Assembly (NCBI GenBank): GCA_002405995.1
Contig: DHMW01000019.1
Location: 1,420 to 8,163 of the forward strand
Direction: 5' to 3'
Origin: Oscillospiraceae bacterium UBA4632
GTDB taxonomy: Bacteria; Bacillota; Clostridia; Oscillospirales; Oscillospiraceae
Length of the DNA: 6,744 nt
Numbering within the stretch: position 1 is the first letter of the stretch; each line of letters begins with the position of its first letter. The notes below the pieces were generated by a model, which did not search any database, was not told the DNA's origin, and saw only the letters and a list, made by a program, of their open reading frames with translations. Below, piece by piece: positions 1 to 5,487 of the stretch. Position numbers and translations under genes: made by a program.

Positions 1-614
1 ATGAGCACGGGGTTGTTCTTCGTCTTACGCGACAGGATGCGAATGACGTTGCGGATCTCAGAATCACGGCCGATGACGGGGTCAAGCTCCTTCGTGCGGG
101 CGCGCTCGACAAGGTCCGTGCCGTACTTCTTGAGCGCGTCGTAGGAATCCTCGGGATTGTCGCTCGTCACGGGAGCAGTCTTGACCTTCGCGAGCTCGTC
201 GGAGAAGCGGCTTCTCGTGATGCCGTGGTCGGAGAGCAGCTGGCGCACGCTCTGCGAGCCCTCGGAGAAGATGGCGAGCATCAGGTGCTCGACAGAGATG
301 TATTCGTCGTGCAGCTTTTCGGCAGTCTTCTCGGCAAGGTTCAGGATCTTGCCGACCTCGGGCGATGCATAGACCTCGCCGCTGCCGCCGGAGATGCGGG
401 GGAGCTTCCGGATCAGCGTGTCGAGCTCGGACAGAAGGCCGTCGCAATCGACGCCCATCTTACCGAAGAGCGACCCAATGAGTCCGCCGTCCTGATCGAG
501 CAGGGCGTAGAGCAGATGTTCGGTTGTTAGATACTGGTTGCCGTTTTCCTGCGCCATGCTCTGCGCGGTCTTGATGGCTTCCAAAGCCTTTTGCGTATAT
601 TTTTCAGCATTCAT
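1..614 (-). CDS. clpB: ATP-dependent chaperone/disaggregase ClpB, N-terminal part (cut by left edge)
   Basis: ClpB is a cytoplasmic Hsp100 AAA+ ring that pulls polypeptides out of aggregates, working with the DnaK system. Only the first 204 codons lie in the window. The protein opens MNAEKYTQKALEAIK and has the two Clp_N repeats, with TEHLLYALL near residues 31-38 and SVEHLMLAI near 107-115. A linker leads to the start of the first AAA+ domain: LDPVIGRDSEIRNVI at about 177-191, then TKNNPVL at 198-204. The Walker A motif should follow immediately but lies outside. The Clp_N sequence (DGGLIGSLFGKMGVD, AEKLHDEYISVEH) reads as ClpB rather than ClpC. The ATG is preceded by GAGGTG with a 7-base spacer. 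The 47 bp separating it from the upstream ribbon-helix-helix gene contains no clear promoter or terminator, so the two are probably co-transcribed. No CtsR or CIRCE operator was seen upstream. Confidence 0.93.
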   Translation of the reverse strand, partial: MNAEKYTQKALEAIKTAQSMAQENGNQYLTTEHLLYALLDQDGGLIGSLFGKMGVDCDGLLSELDTLIRKLPRISGGSGEVYASPEVGKILNLAEKTAEKLHDEYISVEHLMLAIFSEGSQSVRQLLSDHGITRSRFSDELAKVKTAPVTSDNPEDSYDALKKYGTDLVERARTKELDPVIGRDSEIRNVIRILSRKTKNNPVL

Positions 615-661
615 TCAAGTTCACCTCAAAATCGTGTTTTTTACAATTGCAGTAACCCAAA
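615..661 (-). other. Short RHH-clpB intergenic gap
   Basis: These 47 bases hold the clpB ribosome binding site (GAGGTG, 627-622) and the hexamer palindrome CAATTG. I see no hairpin followed by T, and no -35/-10 pair with workable spacing. This supports read-through from the RHH gene into clpB. Confidence 0.6.
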
Positions 662-1312
662 TCAGATGAGCAGCGTTCTGCTTCGCAGATCACCGCGGTA
701 AGCCAGTTCAACGTCGCCCGCACTGAGCGAGCCGTCGAGATAGCCCTTGAGCAGCCGGTCGAAAAGCTGGACGTAAGCGCTGATCGCACCGGCAACATCG
801 CCCGCCGTCAGTGCCCTGCCGCGCGGCAGCGCGAGCGGACGGACGAAGCGTCCGTCGTACAGCGCGCAGGAGATGGAGCTGCCGAGAAGCGGCGCGAGGC
901 ACTTGCCCTCGATCTGCACCCAGAGCCGGAAGAAGCTCGTCATTGCGGAGATCAGCGCCGCCGACTGCGTGCGGAACACAACGTTCAGCGTGCCCATCGT
1001 CTGGCCGTCGCCGCTGCTCAGATCGACCTCGTACTTGACCGTCGGGCGGTACTTATACGACAAGCTCGATTTGAGCGACATCGTGGACGAGCCGGGGGCG
1101 AAAAACGGCACCAGCTCGCGCGTGGGCGTCATCAGCTCTTCAATCGCCTCAAAAATATCGTTCCAGCGGCGCTCGGGCGTCGGCACGGAGACGTACTCGG
1201 CCAAAATCTGGTTCACAAGCGCTGAACGGTTCGTGCCCATCCGGTGCGCCAGCGCATCGACCTCGCGCACCACATCGTCTGACAGTGTCAGGCTGTACAG
1301 GTTCTTTTTCAT
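662..1312 (-). CDS. Ribbon-helix-helix (CopG/Arc-like) protein with unknown C-terminal domain
   Basis: This 216-residue protein begins with a ribbon-helix-helix DNA-binding fold: a short strand (NLYSLTL, residues 4-10), helix A (about 11-24) and helix B (about 27-41, containing NRSALVNQILAEYV). That pattern fits CopG/MetJ/Arc regulators, which bind DNA as dimers through the N-terminal strand. The remaining 150 or so residues match no family I recognise. They include alternating polar/hydrophobic stretches that look like beta strands (about 76-115), a hydrophobic helix (about 118-135) and a likely C-terminal helix (about 171-194). No transmembrane segment or signal peptide is apparent. The start is fixed by AAGGAGG at 1319-1325 with a 6-base spacer. 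A strong promoter lies upstream and clpB follows 47 bp downstream. It is much longer than typical antitoxins of this fold (usually under 100 residues) and no toxin gene adjoins it, so a transcription regulator is more likely than an antitoxin. Its target is unknown; self-regulation and control of clpB are inferences. Confidence 0.85.
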   Translation of the reverse strand: MKKNLYSLTLSDDVVREVDALAHRMGTNRSALVNQILAEYVSVPTPERRWNDIFEAIEELMTPTRELVPFFAPGSSTMSLKSSLSYKYRPTVKYEVDLSSGDGQTMGTLNVVFRTQSAALISAMTSFFRLWVQIEGKCLAPLLGSSISCALYDGRFVRPLALPRGRALTAGDVAGAISAYVQLFDRLLKGYLDGSLSAGDVELAYRGDLRSRTLLI

Positions 1313-1350
1313 TCTGCGCCTCCTTGCGGTTCTTTTTCTTTCCGGATGCT

Positions 1351-1378
1351 ATCATAGCACAAGAATGAAATCTGTCAA
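1351..1378 (-). promoter_or_regulatory. Sigma-A promoter (extended -10) for the RHH gene and probably clpB
   Basis: On the minus strand there is a perfect -35 box TTGACA (1378-1373), a 16-base spacer, and a -10 box TATGAT (1356-1351) preceded by TG plus one base, which is an extended -10. Transcription would start near 1345, leaving a leader of about 30 bases before the ATG at 1312. It is the only convincing promoter seen upstream of clpB in the window. Confidence 0.82.
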
Positions 1379-1381
1379 GAT

Positions 1382-1393
1382 ATTTATATAAAT
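1382..1393. promoter_or_regulatory. Perfect 12-bp AT-only palindrome just upstream of the -35 box
   Basis: ATTTATATAAAT reads the same on both strands. It ends 3 bp upstream of the -35 box of the ribbon-helix-helix gene. It could be an operator for the dimeric RHH product, or part of an AT-rich UP element; the surrounding 1379-1430 is also very AT-rich. Low-complexity AT sequence makes short palindromes by chance, so the regulatory role is only a suggestion. Confidence 0.35.
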
Positions 1394-1448
1394 TATTTTA
1401 CGAGTTATATACAAATTTACACACAGTTCATAATTGCTGCGGCGGCGG

Positions 1449-1489
1449 AAAAACCGCTGGGCGGCAGACCTTGTCTGCCGCCCAGCGGT
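1449..1489 (-). terminator. Intrinsic terminator of the dnaG-sigA operon
   Basis: A perfect 17-bp stem (1453-1469 paired with 1473-1489) with a three-base loop begins 8 bases after the sigA stop codon. On the minus strand it is followed by a run of T (1452-1449). The stem is very GC-rich, with the core GGGCGGCAGAC. A T6 run (1493-1498) also lies on the plus-strand side, so the hairpin could act in both directions, although no plus-strand gene reads into it. Confidence 0.92.
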
Positions 1490-1497
1490 GCGTTTTT

Positions 1498-2898
1498 TCA
1501 GTTCAAAAAGTCCTTGAGCTTTTTGCTGCGGCTCGGATGGCGCAGCTTGCGCAGCGCCTTTGCCTCGATCTGGCGGATGCGCTCGCGCGTGACGTTGAAC
1601 TCCTTGCCGACCTCCTCAAGCGTGCGGGGACGGCCGTCCTCGATGCCGAAGCGGAGCTTGAGCACCTTTTCCTCGCGCGGGGTTAGGGTGGAGAGCACAT
1701 CGACGAGCTGCTCCTGCAAAAGCGTGAACGACGCGGCCTCGCTCGGTTCGCTCGCGCCCTCGTCGGGGATGAAGTCGCCGAGGTGGCTGTCCTCCTCCTC
1801 GCCGATCGGCGTTTCGAGGGAGACGGGCTCCTGTGCGATCTTGAGGATCTCGTGCACCTTATCCACCGGCATATCCATCTCGGCGGCAATCTCCTCGGGG
1901 GAGGGGTCGTGGCCCAGCTCCTGCAAAAGCTGGCGGGAAACGCGGATGACCTTGTTGATCGTTTCGACCATGTGCACGGGGATGCGGATGGTGCGCGCCT
2001 GGTCAGCGATGGCGCGGGTGATGGCCTGGCGGATCCACCATGTGGCATAGGTGGAGAACTTGTAGCCCTTGGTGTGGTCAAATTTTTCCACCGCCTTGAT
2101 CAGCCCCAGGTTGCCCTCCTGAATGAGGTCGAGGAACAGCATACCGCGGCCTACATAGCGCTTGGCAATGGACACGACGAGGCGCAGGTTCGCCTCGGCG
2201 AGCCGCTGCTTGGATCTCTCGCCCTTTTTGACGGCTGCCTTGAGCGCCTTTGTTTCCTCCTCGCTCAGAGCTGTTCCATCCTTTTCGGCTTCGTCCAGCC
2301 TCTGCTGGGCCTCCACGCCTGCGGACATATTGGTCGCCAGCGCGATCTCCTCGTCGGCGGACAGCAGCGAGACCTTGCCGATCTCCTTGAGGTACATGCG
2401 CACGGGGTCGTCGGTCGAAAAGCTGTCCACCAGCTCGTTGGGATCGACCAGCTCCTCCTCCTCGATCTCGGCGATCTCCTCCATCGGCGGCTCAAGGTCG
2501 TCGATGCTGCTGTCAATGGCCTCCGCGGCGCTCACGTCGATGCCGAGTGCCTCCAGCGAGTCGTAGACCTGATCCATCTGCCCGCTTTCAAGATTCATCT
2601 CATCGAGCGTTTCCATCAGGTCGCCGGAGTCCAGCTTGCCCTTCGCCTTACCCTTGGCGAACAGCTCCATCAGCTTTTCGCTGCCCTGCAGCAGCCCTGC
2701 TGCGGGGAGCGAGGCGACCAGCTTTTCATCCAGCGGGGGATATTTTTCTGCGGGCTTTTCCGCGGCGGCTTCCTCCGGCTTTTTGGCGGCAGCAGCTTTT
2801 TTCGCTTTCTTAGGCAGCTTGATCTCCTCAAAGTCCGCCTCGGCAAGCAGGGCGTTCGCCTGCTCCTCAAGCTCTCTGCTGGTCAGTTCCTTATCCAT
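1498..2898 (-). CDS. sigA: RNA polymerase primary sigma factor SigA (RpoD)
   Basis: This 466-residue housekeeping sigma-70 factor recruits RNA polymerase to -10/-35 promoters. The N-terminus has a Lys/Ala/Glu-rich stretch (about 27-50), a region-1.1-like segment (about 52-115) and a very acidic linker (about 128-160). Region 1.2 follows (DPVRMYLKEIGKVSLLS, 164-180). Region 2 (about 232-306) is near invariant, with ANLRLVVSIAKRYVGRG and FSTYATWWIRQAI. Region 3 spans about 307-385. Region 4 includes TPREEKVLKLRFGIEDG (406-422) and the helix-turn-helix TLEEVGKEFNVTRERIRQIE (426-445). Between regions 1.2 and 2 lie about 40 residues (191-230), longer than in Bacillus subtilis SigA. The ATG is chosen because it has GGAGGA at 2911-2906 with a 7-base spacer. 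A frame-open extension of 43 codons upstream lies wholly inside dnaG, in another frame, and is not used. The start overlaps the dnaG stop by 8 bp. Confidence 0.97.
   Translation of the reverse strand: MDKELTSRELEEQANALLAEADFEEIKLPKKAKKAAAAKKPEEAAAEKPAEKYPPLDEKLVASLPAAGLLQGSEKLMELFAKGKAKGKLDSGDLMETLDEMNLESGQMDQVYDSLEALGIDVSAAEAIDSSIDDLEPPMEEIAEIEEEELVDPNELVDSFSTDDPVRMYLKEIGKVSLLSADEEIALATNMSAGVEAQQRLDEAEKDGTALSEEETKALKAAVKKGERSKQRLAEANLRLVVSIAKRYVGRGMLFLDLIQEGNLGLIKAVEKFDHTKGYKFSTYATWWIRQAITRAIADQARTIRIPVHMVETINKVIRVSRQLLQELGHDPSPEEIAAEMDMPVDKVHEILKIAQEPVSLETPIGEEEDSHLGDFIPDEGASEPSEAASFTLLQEQLVDVLSTLTPREEKVLKLRFGIEDGRPRTLEEVGKEFNVTRERIRQIEAKALRKLRHPSRSKKLKDFLN
2891..2898 (-). other. 8-bp dnaG/sigA overlap (translational coupling)
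   Basis: The minus-strand octamer ATGGATAA holds the sigA start (ATG) and the dnaG stop (TAA) in different frames. The sigA ribosome binding site GGAGGA (2911-2906) is within dnaG coding sequence. Ribosomes ending dnaG are therefore placed to start sigA, which fits coupled expression of the two products. Confidence 0.9.
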
Positions 2899-4675
2899 GT
2901 TGCTTTCCTCCGTTACCCTTGTATTTGTTTTTTTCCATGGCGGCCGCCAGGGGGTCTGTGCCCGCCGCCGTGCGTTTATGTGCTTCATCCAGAATGATGG
3001 CGCAGTAGTCGCGCAGCGCCTGTGCACCGTTTTTGACTGACTCCGGCTTTTGCAGGACGCCGATCAGGTGGCTGATCTCCTCCGTGGTGAACGACTCCGC
3101 CAGCGCGGGAACATTCACCCGCCCGGCCTGTGCGAGCTGTGCACGCAGCGCCGTGTAGAACCTTCCCAACAGGGGGGAGGAGAAGTCCTCCTCGCGCAGC
3201 GGCGGCGCGGCGCGGAAAAGCGAGTCGTCCAGCGTCAGGAGCCGCAGCACGCCCTCCTCGGCGAGCGCGGAGCGCACATCCGTATAGCGGATGGCGCGCT
3301 CGCGCGGCTGCGCGTTTGCCGCGGGATTCAGATCCCGCCGCTCCTGCTCGCGCTTTTCCTTATAGCGGGCGCGCTTCCGCGCGCGCTCGACCTCGAGCTT
3401 CATCGCGTCCGGCGTGATGCCAGCGGTCTCGGCGGCGCGCACGGTATAGATCTCGCGCTCGACCGCATTCGGCACGGCGGAGAGCAGGTCTGCCGCAGCC
3501 TCGGCGTAACCGATACGCCCCTCGTCGTTCCTGAGGTCAAATTTCCCCGCGATCTGCGCCATGCGGAAGTCCATCCCGCTCTCGCTGCCCGAGAGCAGAT
3601 GCTCAAAGGCGTCCTTTCCCTGGAACTTGATGAAATCGTCCGCGTCCTGCTTGACATATTGTCCGTCCACGAGCCGCCTGGGCAGCTCGAGCACCTTGAC
3701 CTGAAAGTCGGCGCCGCTCAGGAGCGACAGCGCCTTCTGCGTGGCGATCCTGCCCGCGTCGTCGTTGTCGTAGCAGAGCACGAGCTCCTTCGTGTAGCGG
3801 CTGAGCAGCTGGACCTGCTCGCTCGTCAGCGCCGTGCCCATCGAGGCGCAGGCGTTGTCAAAGCCCGCCTGATGGAGCATCACGACGTCGATGTTGCCCT
3901 CGACCAGAATGATGTTGCTGCGCTTGCTCTTTTTGGCAAGATTCAGCCCGTACAGCACGCGCCGTTTGCTGTAAACGATGGTCTCGGGCGTATTCATGTA
4001 CTTCGCGCCCGGATCGTCCTTGCTGATGATGCGCCCGCCAAAGCCCAGCACATCGCCGCGCACATCGATGATGGGGAAGATGAGCCGCTTTCGGAACTTG
4101 TCGTACAGCCCGCCGTTTTTGCCGCGGATCGAAAGGCCGGACGCCAGCAGCTCGCCATCGCCGTAGCCCTTTTTGCGCATCGCGTCGGTCAGCAGCGTCC
4201 ACTCGTCCGCCGAAGCGCCGAGCCCGAAGTTCGTTGCGTTGCGTTGCGAGATCCTGCGATCCTTCATATATGCCATCACAGGCTCGCCCTTCGGCGAATG
4301 GAGCAGATCGTAGTAGAACCGCGCTGCGTCGCGGTTGAGCGCGAGGATGCGCGAGCGCAGGCGGCTCTCCTCGCTGTGCTCCTCCTCGGGCACGGGCATG
4401 TTCGCCCGCCGCGCAAGAAAGCGCACCGCGTCGGGGAAGGAGAGATTCTCCACCTCCATGATAAAGCTGATGACGCCGCCGCCCTTTTTGCAGCCGAAGC
4501 AATAGCACAGCTGCTTGTCCGGCAGCACGTGGAACGACGGCGTTTTTTCGCTGTGAAAGGGGCAGCAGCCCCACAGGCTCCCGCCGCGCGGCTGGAGCGG
4601 GACGTAGCTGCTGACGACATCGACGATGTCGCTGCGGGCGATCAGCTCGTCCAGAAACTGCCGGTCAAACGCCAC
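2891..4675 (-). CDS. dnaG: DNA primase DnaG
   Basis: DnaG makes the short RNA primers for lagging-strand and initiation synthesis, working with the replicative helicase. The 594-residue length is normal for the family. The N-terminal zinc-binding domain has Cys38-x2-His41-x17-Cys59-x2-Cys62, the same spacing as the E. coli enzyme. The core includes YDKFRKRLIFPIID (about 191-204). The TOPRIM metal site shows EGNIDV with Glu259, and YDNDDAG with Asp303 and Asp305; the family often has Tyr where Asn stands in EGN. DADDFI lies at about 344-349. The C-terminal 150 residues are the less conserved helicase-binding region. The start is GTG at 4675, supported by AAGGAGG at 4691-4685 and by alignment of the mature N-terminus (AFDRQFLDELIARSDIVDVVSSYV-type). 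An in-frame ATG 22 codons upstream lacks family similarity. Its final codons carry the sigA ribosome binding site, and its TAA overlaps the sigA ATG. Confidence 0.97.
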   Translation of the reverse strand: MAFDRQFLDELIARSDIVDVVSSYVPLQPRGGSLWGCCPFHSEKTPSFHVLPDKQLCYCFGCKKGGGVISFIMEVENLSFPDAVRFLARRANMPVPEEEHSEESRLRSRILALNRDAARFYYDLLHSPKGEPVMAYMKDRRISQRNATNFGLGASADEWTLLTDAMRKKGYGDGELLASGLSIRGKNGGLYDKFRKRLIFPIIDVRGDVLGFGGRIISKDDPGAKYMNTPETIVYSKRRVLYGLNLAKKSKRSNIILVEGNIDVVMLHQAGFDNACASMGTALTSEQVQLLSRYTKELVLCYDNDDAGRIATQKALSLLSGADFQVKVLELPRRLVDGQYVKQDADDFIKFQGKDAFEHLLSGSESGMDFRMAQIAGKFDLRNDEGRIGYAEAAADLLSAVPNAVEREIYTVRAAETAGITPDAMKLEVERARKRARYKEKREQERRDLNPAANAQPRERAIRYTDVRSALAEEGVLRLLTLDDSLFRAAPPLREEDFSSPLLGRFYTALRAQLAQAGRVNVPALAESFTTEEISHLIGVLQKPESVKNGAQALRDYCAIILDEAHKRTAAGTDPLAAAMEKNKYKGNGGKQHG

Positions 4676-4803
4676 GGCGAGACCCCTCCTTTCCTGCGCC
4701 AAAGGGCAGAATTTTTCCTGTCGCTTATAGATATACGCCAAAAAAGCGCGCTTTCCTTTTTTTCTGGCGAAAAAGCCGAAAAAATTTTTGGCAGCGCCTT
4801 GGT
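4676..4803. other. Leader/promoter region of dnaG-sigA, no clear promoter
   Basis: The dnaG-sigA unit must start here or in the adjacent PPTase gene, since a terminator isolates it from the minus-strand genes to the right. A possible -10 TATAAG lies on the minus strand at 4729-4724, but no acceptable -35 box sits 16-18 bases above it. The region also holds a perfect 12-bp palindrome AAAGCGCGCTTT (4744-4755) and several A/T tracts (4753-4800). None of these has an assigned function. Confidence 0.4.
4683..4692 (-). promoter_or_regulatory. Ribosome binding site that decides the GTG start of dnaG
   Basis: AAAGGAGGGG on the minus strand lies 7-9 bases before GTG 4675. It sits inside the frame-open extension that begins at ATG 4741, which argues that translation starts at the GTG rather than at that ATG. 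Confidence 0.85.
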
Positions 4804-4832
4804 TTGACAGGCGGCGCCGCGCACGCTATAAT
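4804..4832 (+). promoter_or_regulatory. Fully consensus sigma-A promoter for the PPTase gene
   Basis: TTGACA (4804-4809), a 17-base spacer and TATAAT (4827-4832) match the sigma-A consensus at all twelve positions with ideal spacing. Transcription would begin near 4839-4840, giving a leader of about 25 bases. The spacer contains the perfect 10-bp palindrome GCGGCGCCGC (4811-4820), which could be an operator or simply a product of high GC. Confidence 0.88.
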
Positions 4833-4864
4833 GACCGCAGTCTGTTGCGGCGGGAGGACGGCGT

Positions 4865-5440
4865 GTGAACATTCATCTGTATGCAGTTTCGGTGGATCAT
4901 ACGCTCGGCGAGGCGGAACGCGCCGCGCTCACGCGTTTTCTGCCGCCCGGGCGGCAGAACCGCGCCAAAGCGCCCGAAGCCCTCTGCGCCTATGCGCTGC
5001 TCGCCCGCGCGCTGCGGGAACTTTACGGCTGGGAAGCTCTGCCGCAGCTTTCCTGCGGCACGCACGGCAAGCCTTATTTCGCGGCGCATCCAAATGTGCG
5101 CTTCAGCCTGAGCCACACGCGCGGCGCGGCGCTGCTGGCCGTGCACGACGAACCCGTCGGCGCGGATATCGAGTTCCTTCGCCCTGTGAGCGACACGATG
5201 CTTATGCGCTTTCACGCGGCAAATGGCGCCGATTTCTGGCGTCTCTGGGTGCAGCGGGAGAGTCGCTGCAAGCGCGCGGGGATCAGCGCCGTTGTGCTGC
5301 GGGACAGGGAAGTGCCGGGCACCCCGAATGAGCGCGTTTTCGCGCTCGAGCCGTTTCCTAACTATACAGCTGGCGTCTGCACCTGCTCTGACGCAAACGT
5401 TGGCAAGCTGATATGCCTTACAGCGCAGGAGCTTATATAA
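4865..5440 (+). CDS. Sfp-type 4'-phosphopantetheinyl transferase
   Basis: Enzymes of this family move the phosphopantetheine arm of coenzyme A onto a serine of acyl or peptidyl carrier proteins. The 191-residue protein shows the family motifs in order: GKPYF (68-72), FSLSHTRGAALLAV (80-93), VGADIE (98-103) with the Mg-binding pair Asp101 and Glu103, and WVQRESRCKRAG (128-139) with Glu132 and Lys136. It is shorter than Bacillus Sfp (224 residues), and the distance from the Asp-Glu pair to the WxxxE motif is also shorter. The start is GTG 4865, with GGGAGGA at 4852-4858 and a 6-base spacer; a GTG two bases earlier meets a stop at once. The gene stands alone on the plus strand between two minus-strand units, so no carrier protein, polyketide or peptide synthetase partner is visible. 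The target could be the fatty-acid acyl carrier protein or a secondary-metabolism carrier. The substrate cannot be decided here. Confidence 0.9.
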   Translation: MNIHLYAVSVDHTLGEAERAALTRFLPPGRQNRAKAPEALCAYALLARALRELYGWEALPQLSCGTHGKPYFAAHPNVRFSLSHTRGAALLAVHDEPVGADIEFLRPVSDTMLMRFHAANGADFWRLWVQRESRCKRAGISAVVLRDREVPGTPNERVFALEPFPNYTAGVCTCSDANVGKLICLTAQELI

Positions 5441-5472
5441 AAGGTTCCGAAGAACATCCCTCGGAACCTTTT
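5439..5472. terminator. Bidirectional terminator between PPTase and proX-like genes
   Basis: A 12-bp perfect stem (5439-5450 with 5461-5472, core AAGGTTCCGA) encloses a 10-base loop. On the plus strand it runs into TTTTT (5469-5473) and ends the PPTase transcript; the PPTase TAA overlaps the stem foot. On the minus strand it lies 15 bases after the stop of the proX-like gene and ends in TTTTATAT, so it can also serve that unit. Confidence 0.88.
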
Positions 5473-5487
5473 TGCTTGATTTTTCTC

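Noticed and set aside
662..1312. RHH protein as the antitoxin of a toxin-antitoxin pair
   Set aside because: It is far longer than usual RHH antitoxins, and the neighbour downstream is clpB with no small toxin gene in between.
873..1391. Plus-strand open frame opposite the RHH gene
   Set aside because: No ribosome site or family match, and the minus-strand gene has a promoter, ribosome site and recognisable fold.
1313..1440. CtsR or CIRCE heat-shock operator upstream of the RHH-clpB unit
   Set aside because: No tandem GGTCAAA-type heptamers and no TTAGCACTC/GAGTGCTAA inverted repeat were found; only a single GTCAA that belongs to the -35 box.
1783..2997. Plus-strand open frame (404 codons) opposite sigA
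   Set aside because: Antisense shadow; sigA on the other strand is fully conserved over this stretch.
2899..3027. 43-codon N-terminal extension of sigA
   Set aside because: It lies inside dnaG in another frame, has no family similarity, and a good ribosome binding site precedes the ATG at 2898.
4676..4741. 22-codon extension of dnaG from an upstream ATG
   Set aside because: The GTG at 4675 has an AAGGAGG site at proper distance, and primases begin at the DRQFLDEL segment.
3050..4807. Long plus-strand open frame (585 codons) opposite dnaG
   Set aside because: It is an antisense shadow of a certain gene in GC-rich sequence; the product is low-complexity and matches no family.
4804..5331. Alternative plus-strand frame over the PPTase gene
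   Set aside because: Starts in the promoter, is Arg/Ala-rich and lacks the PPTase motifs found in the other frame.
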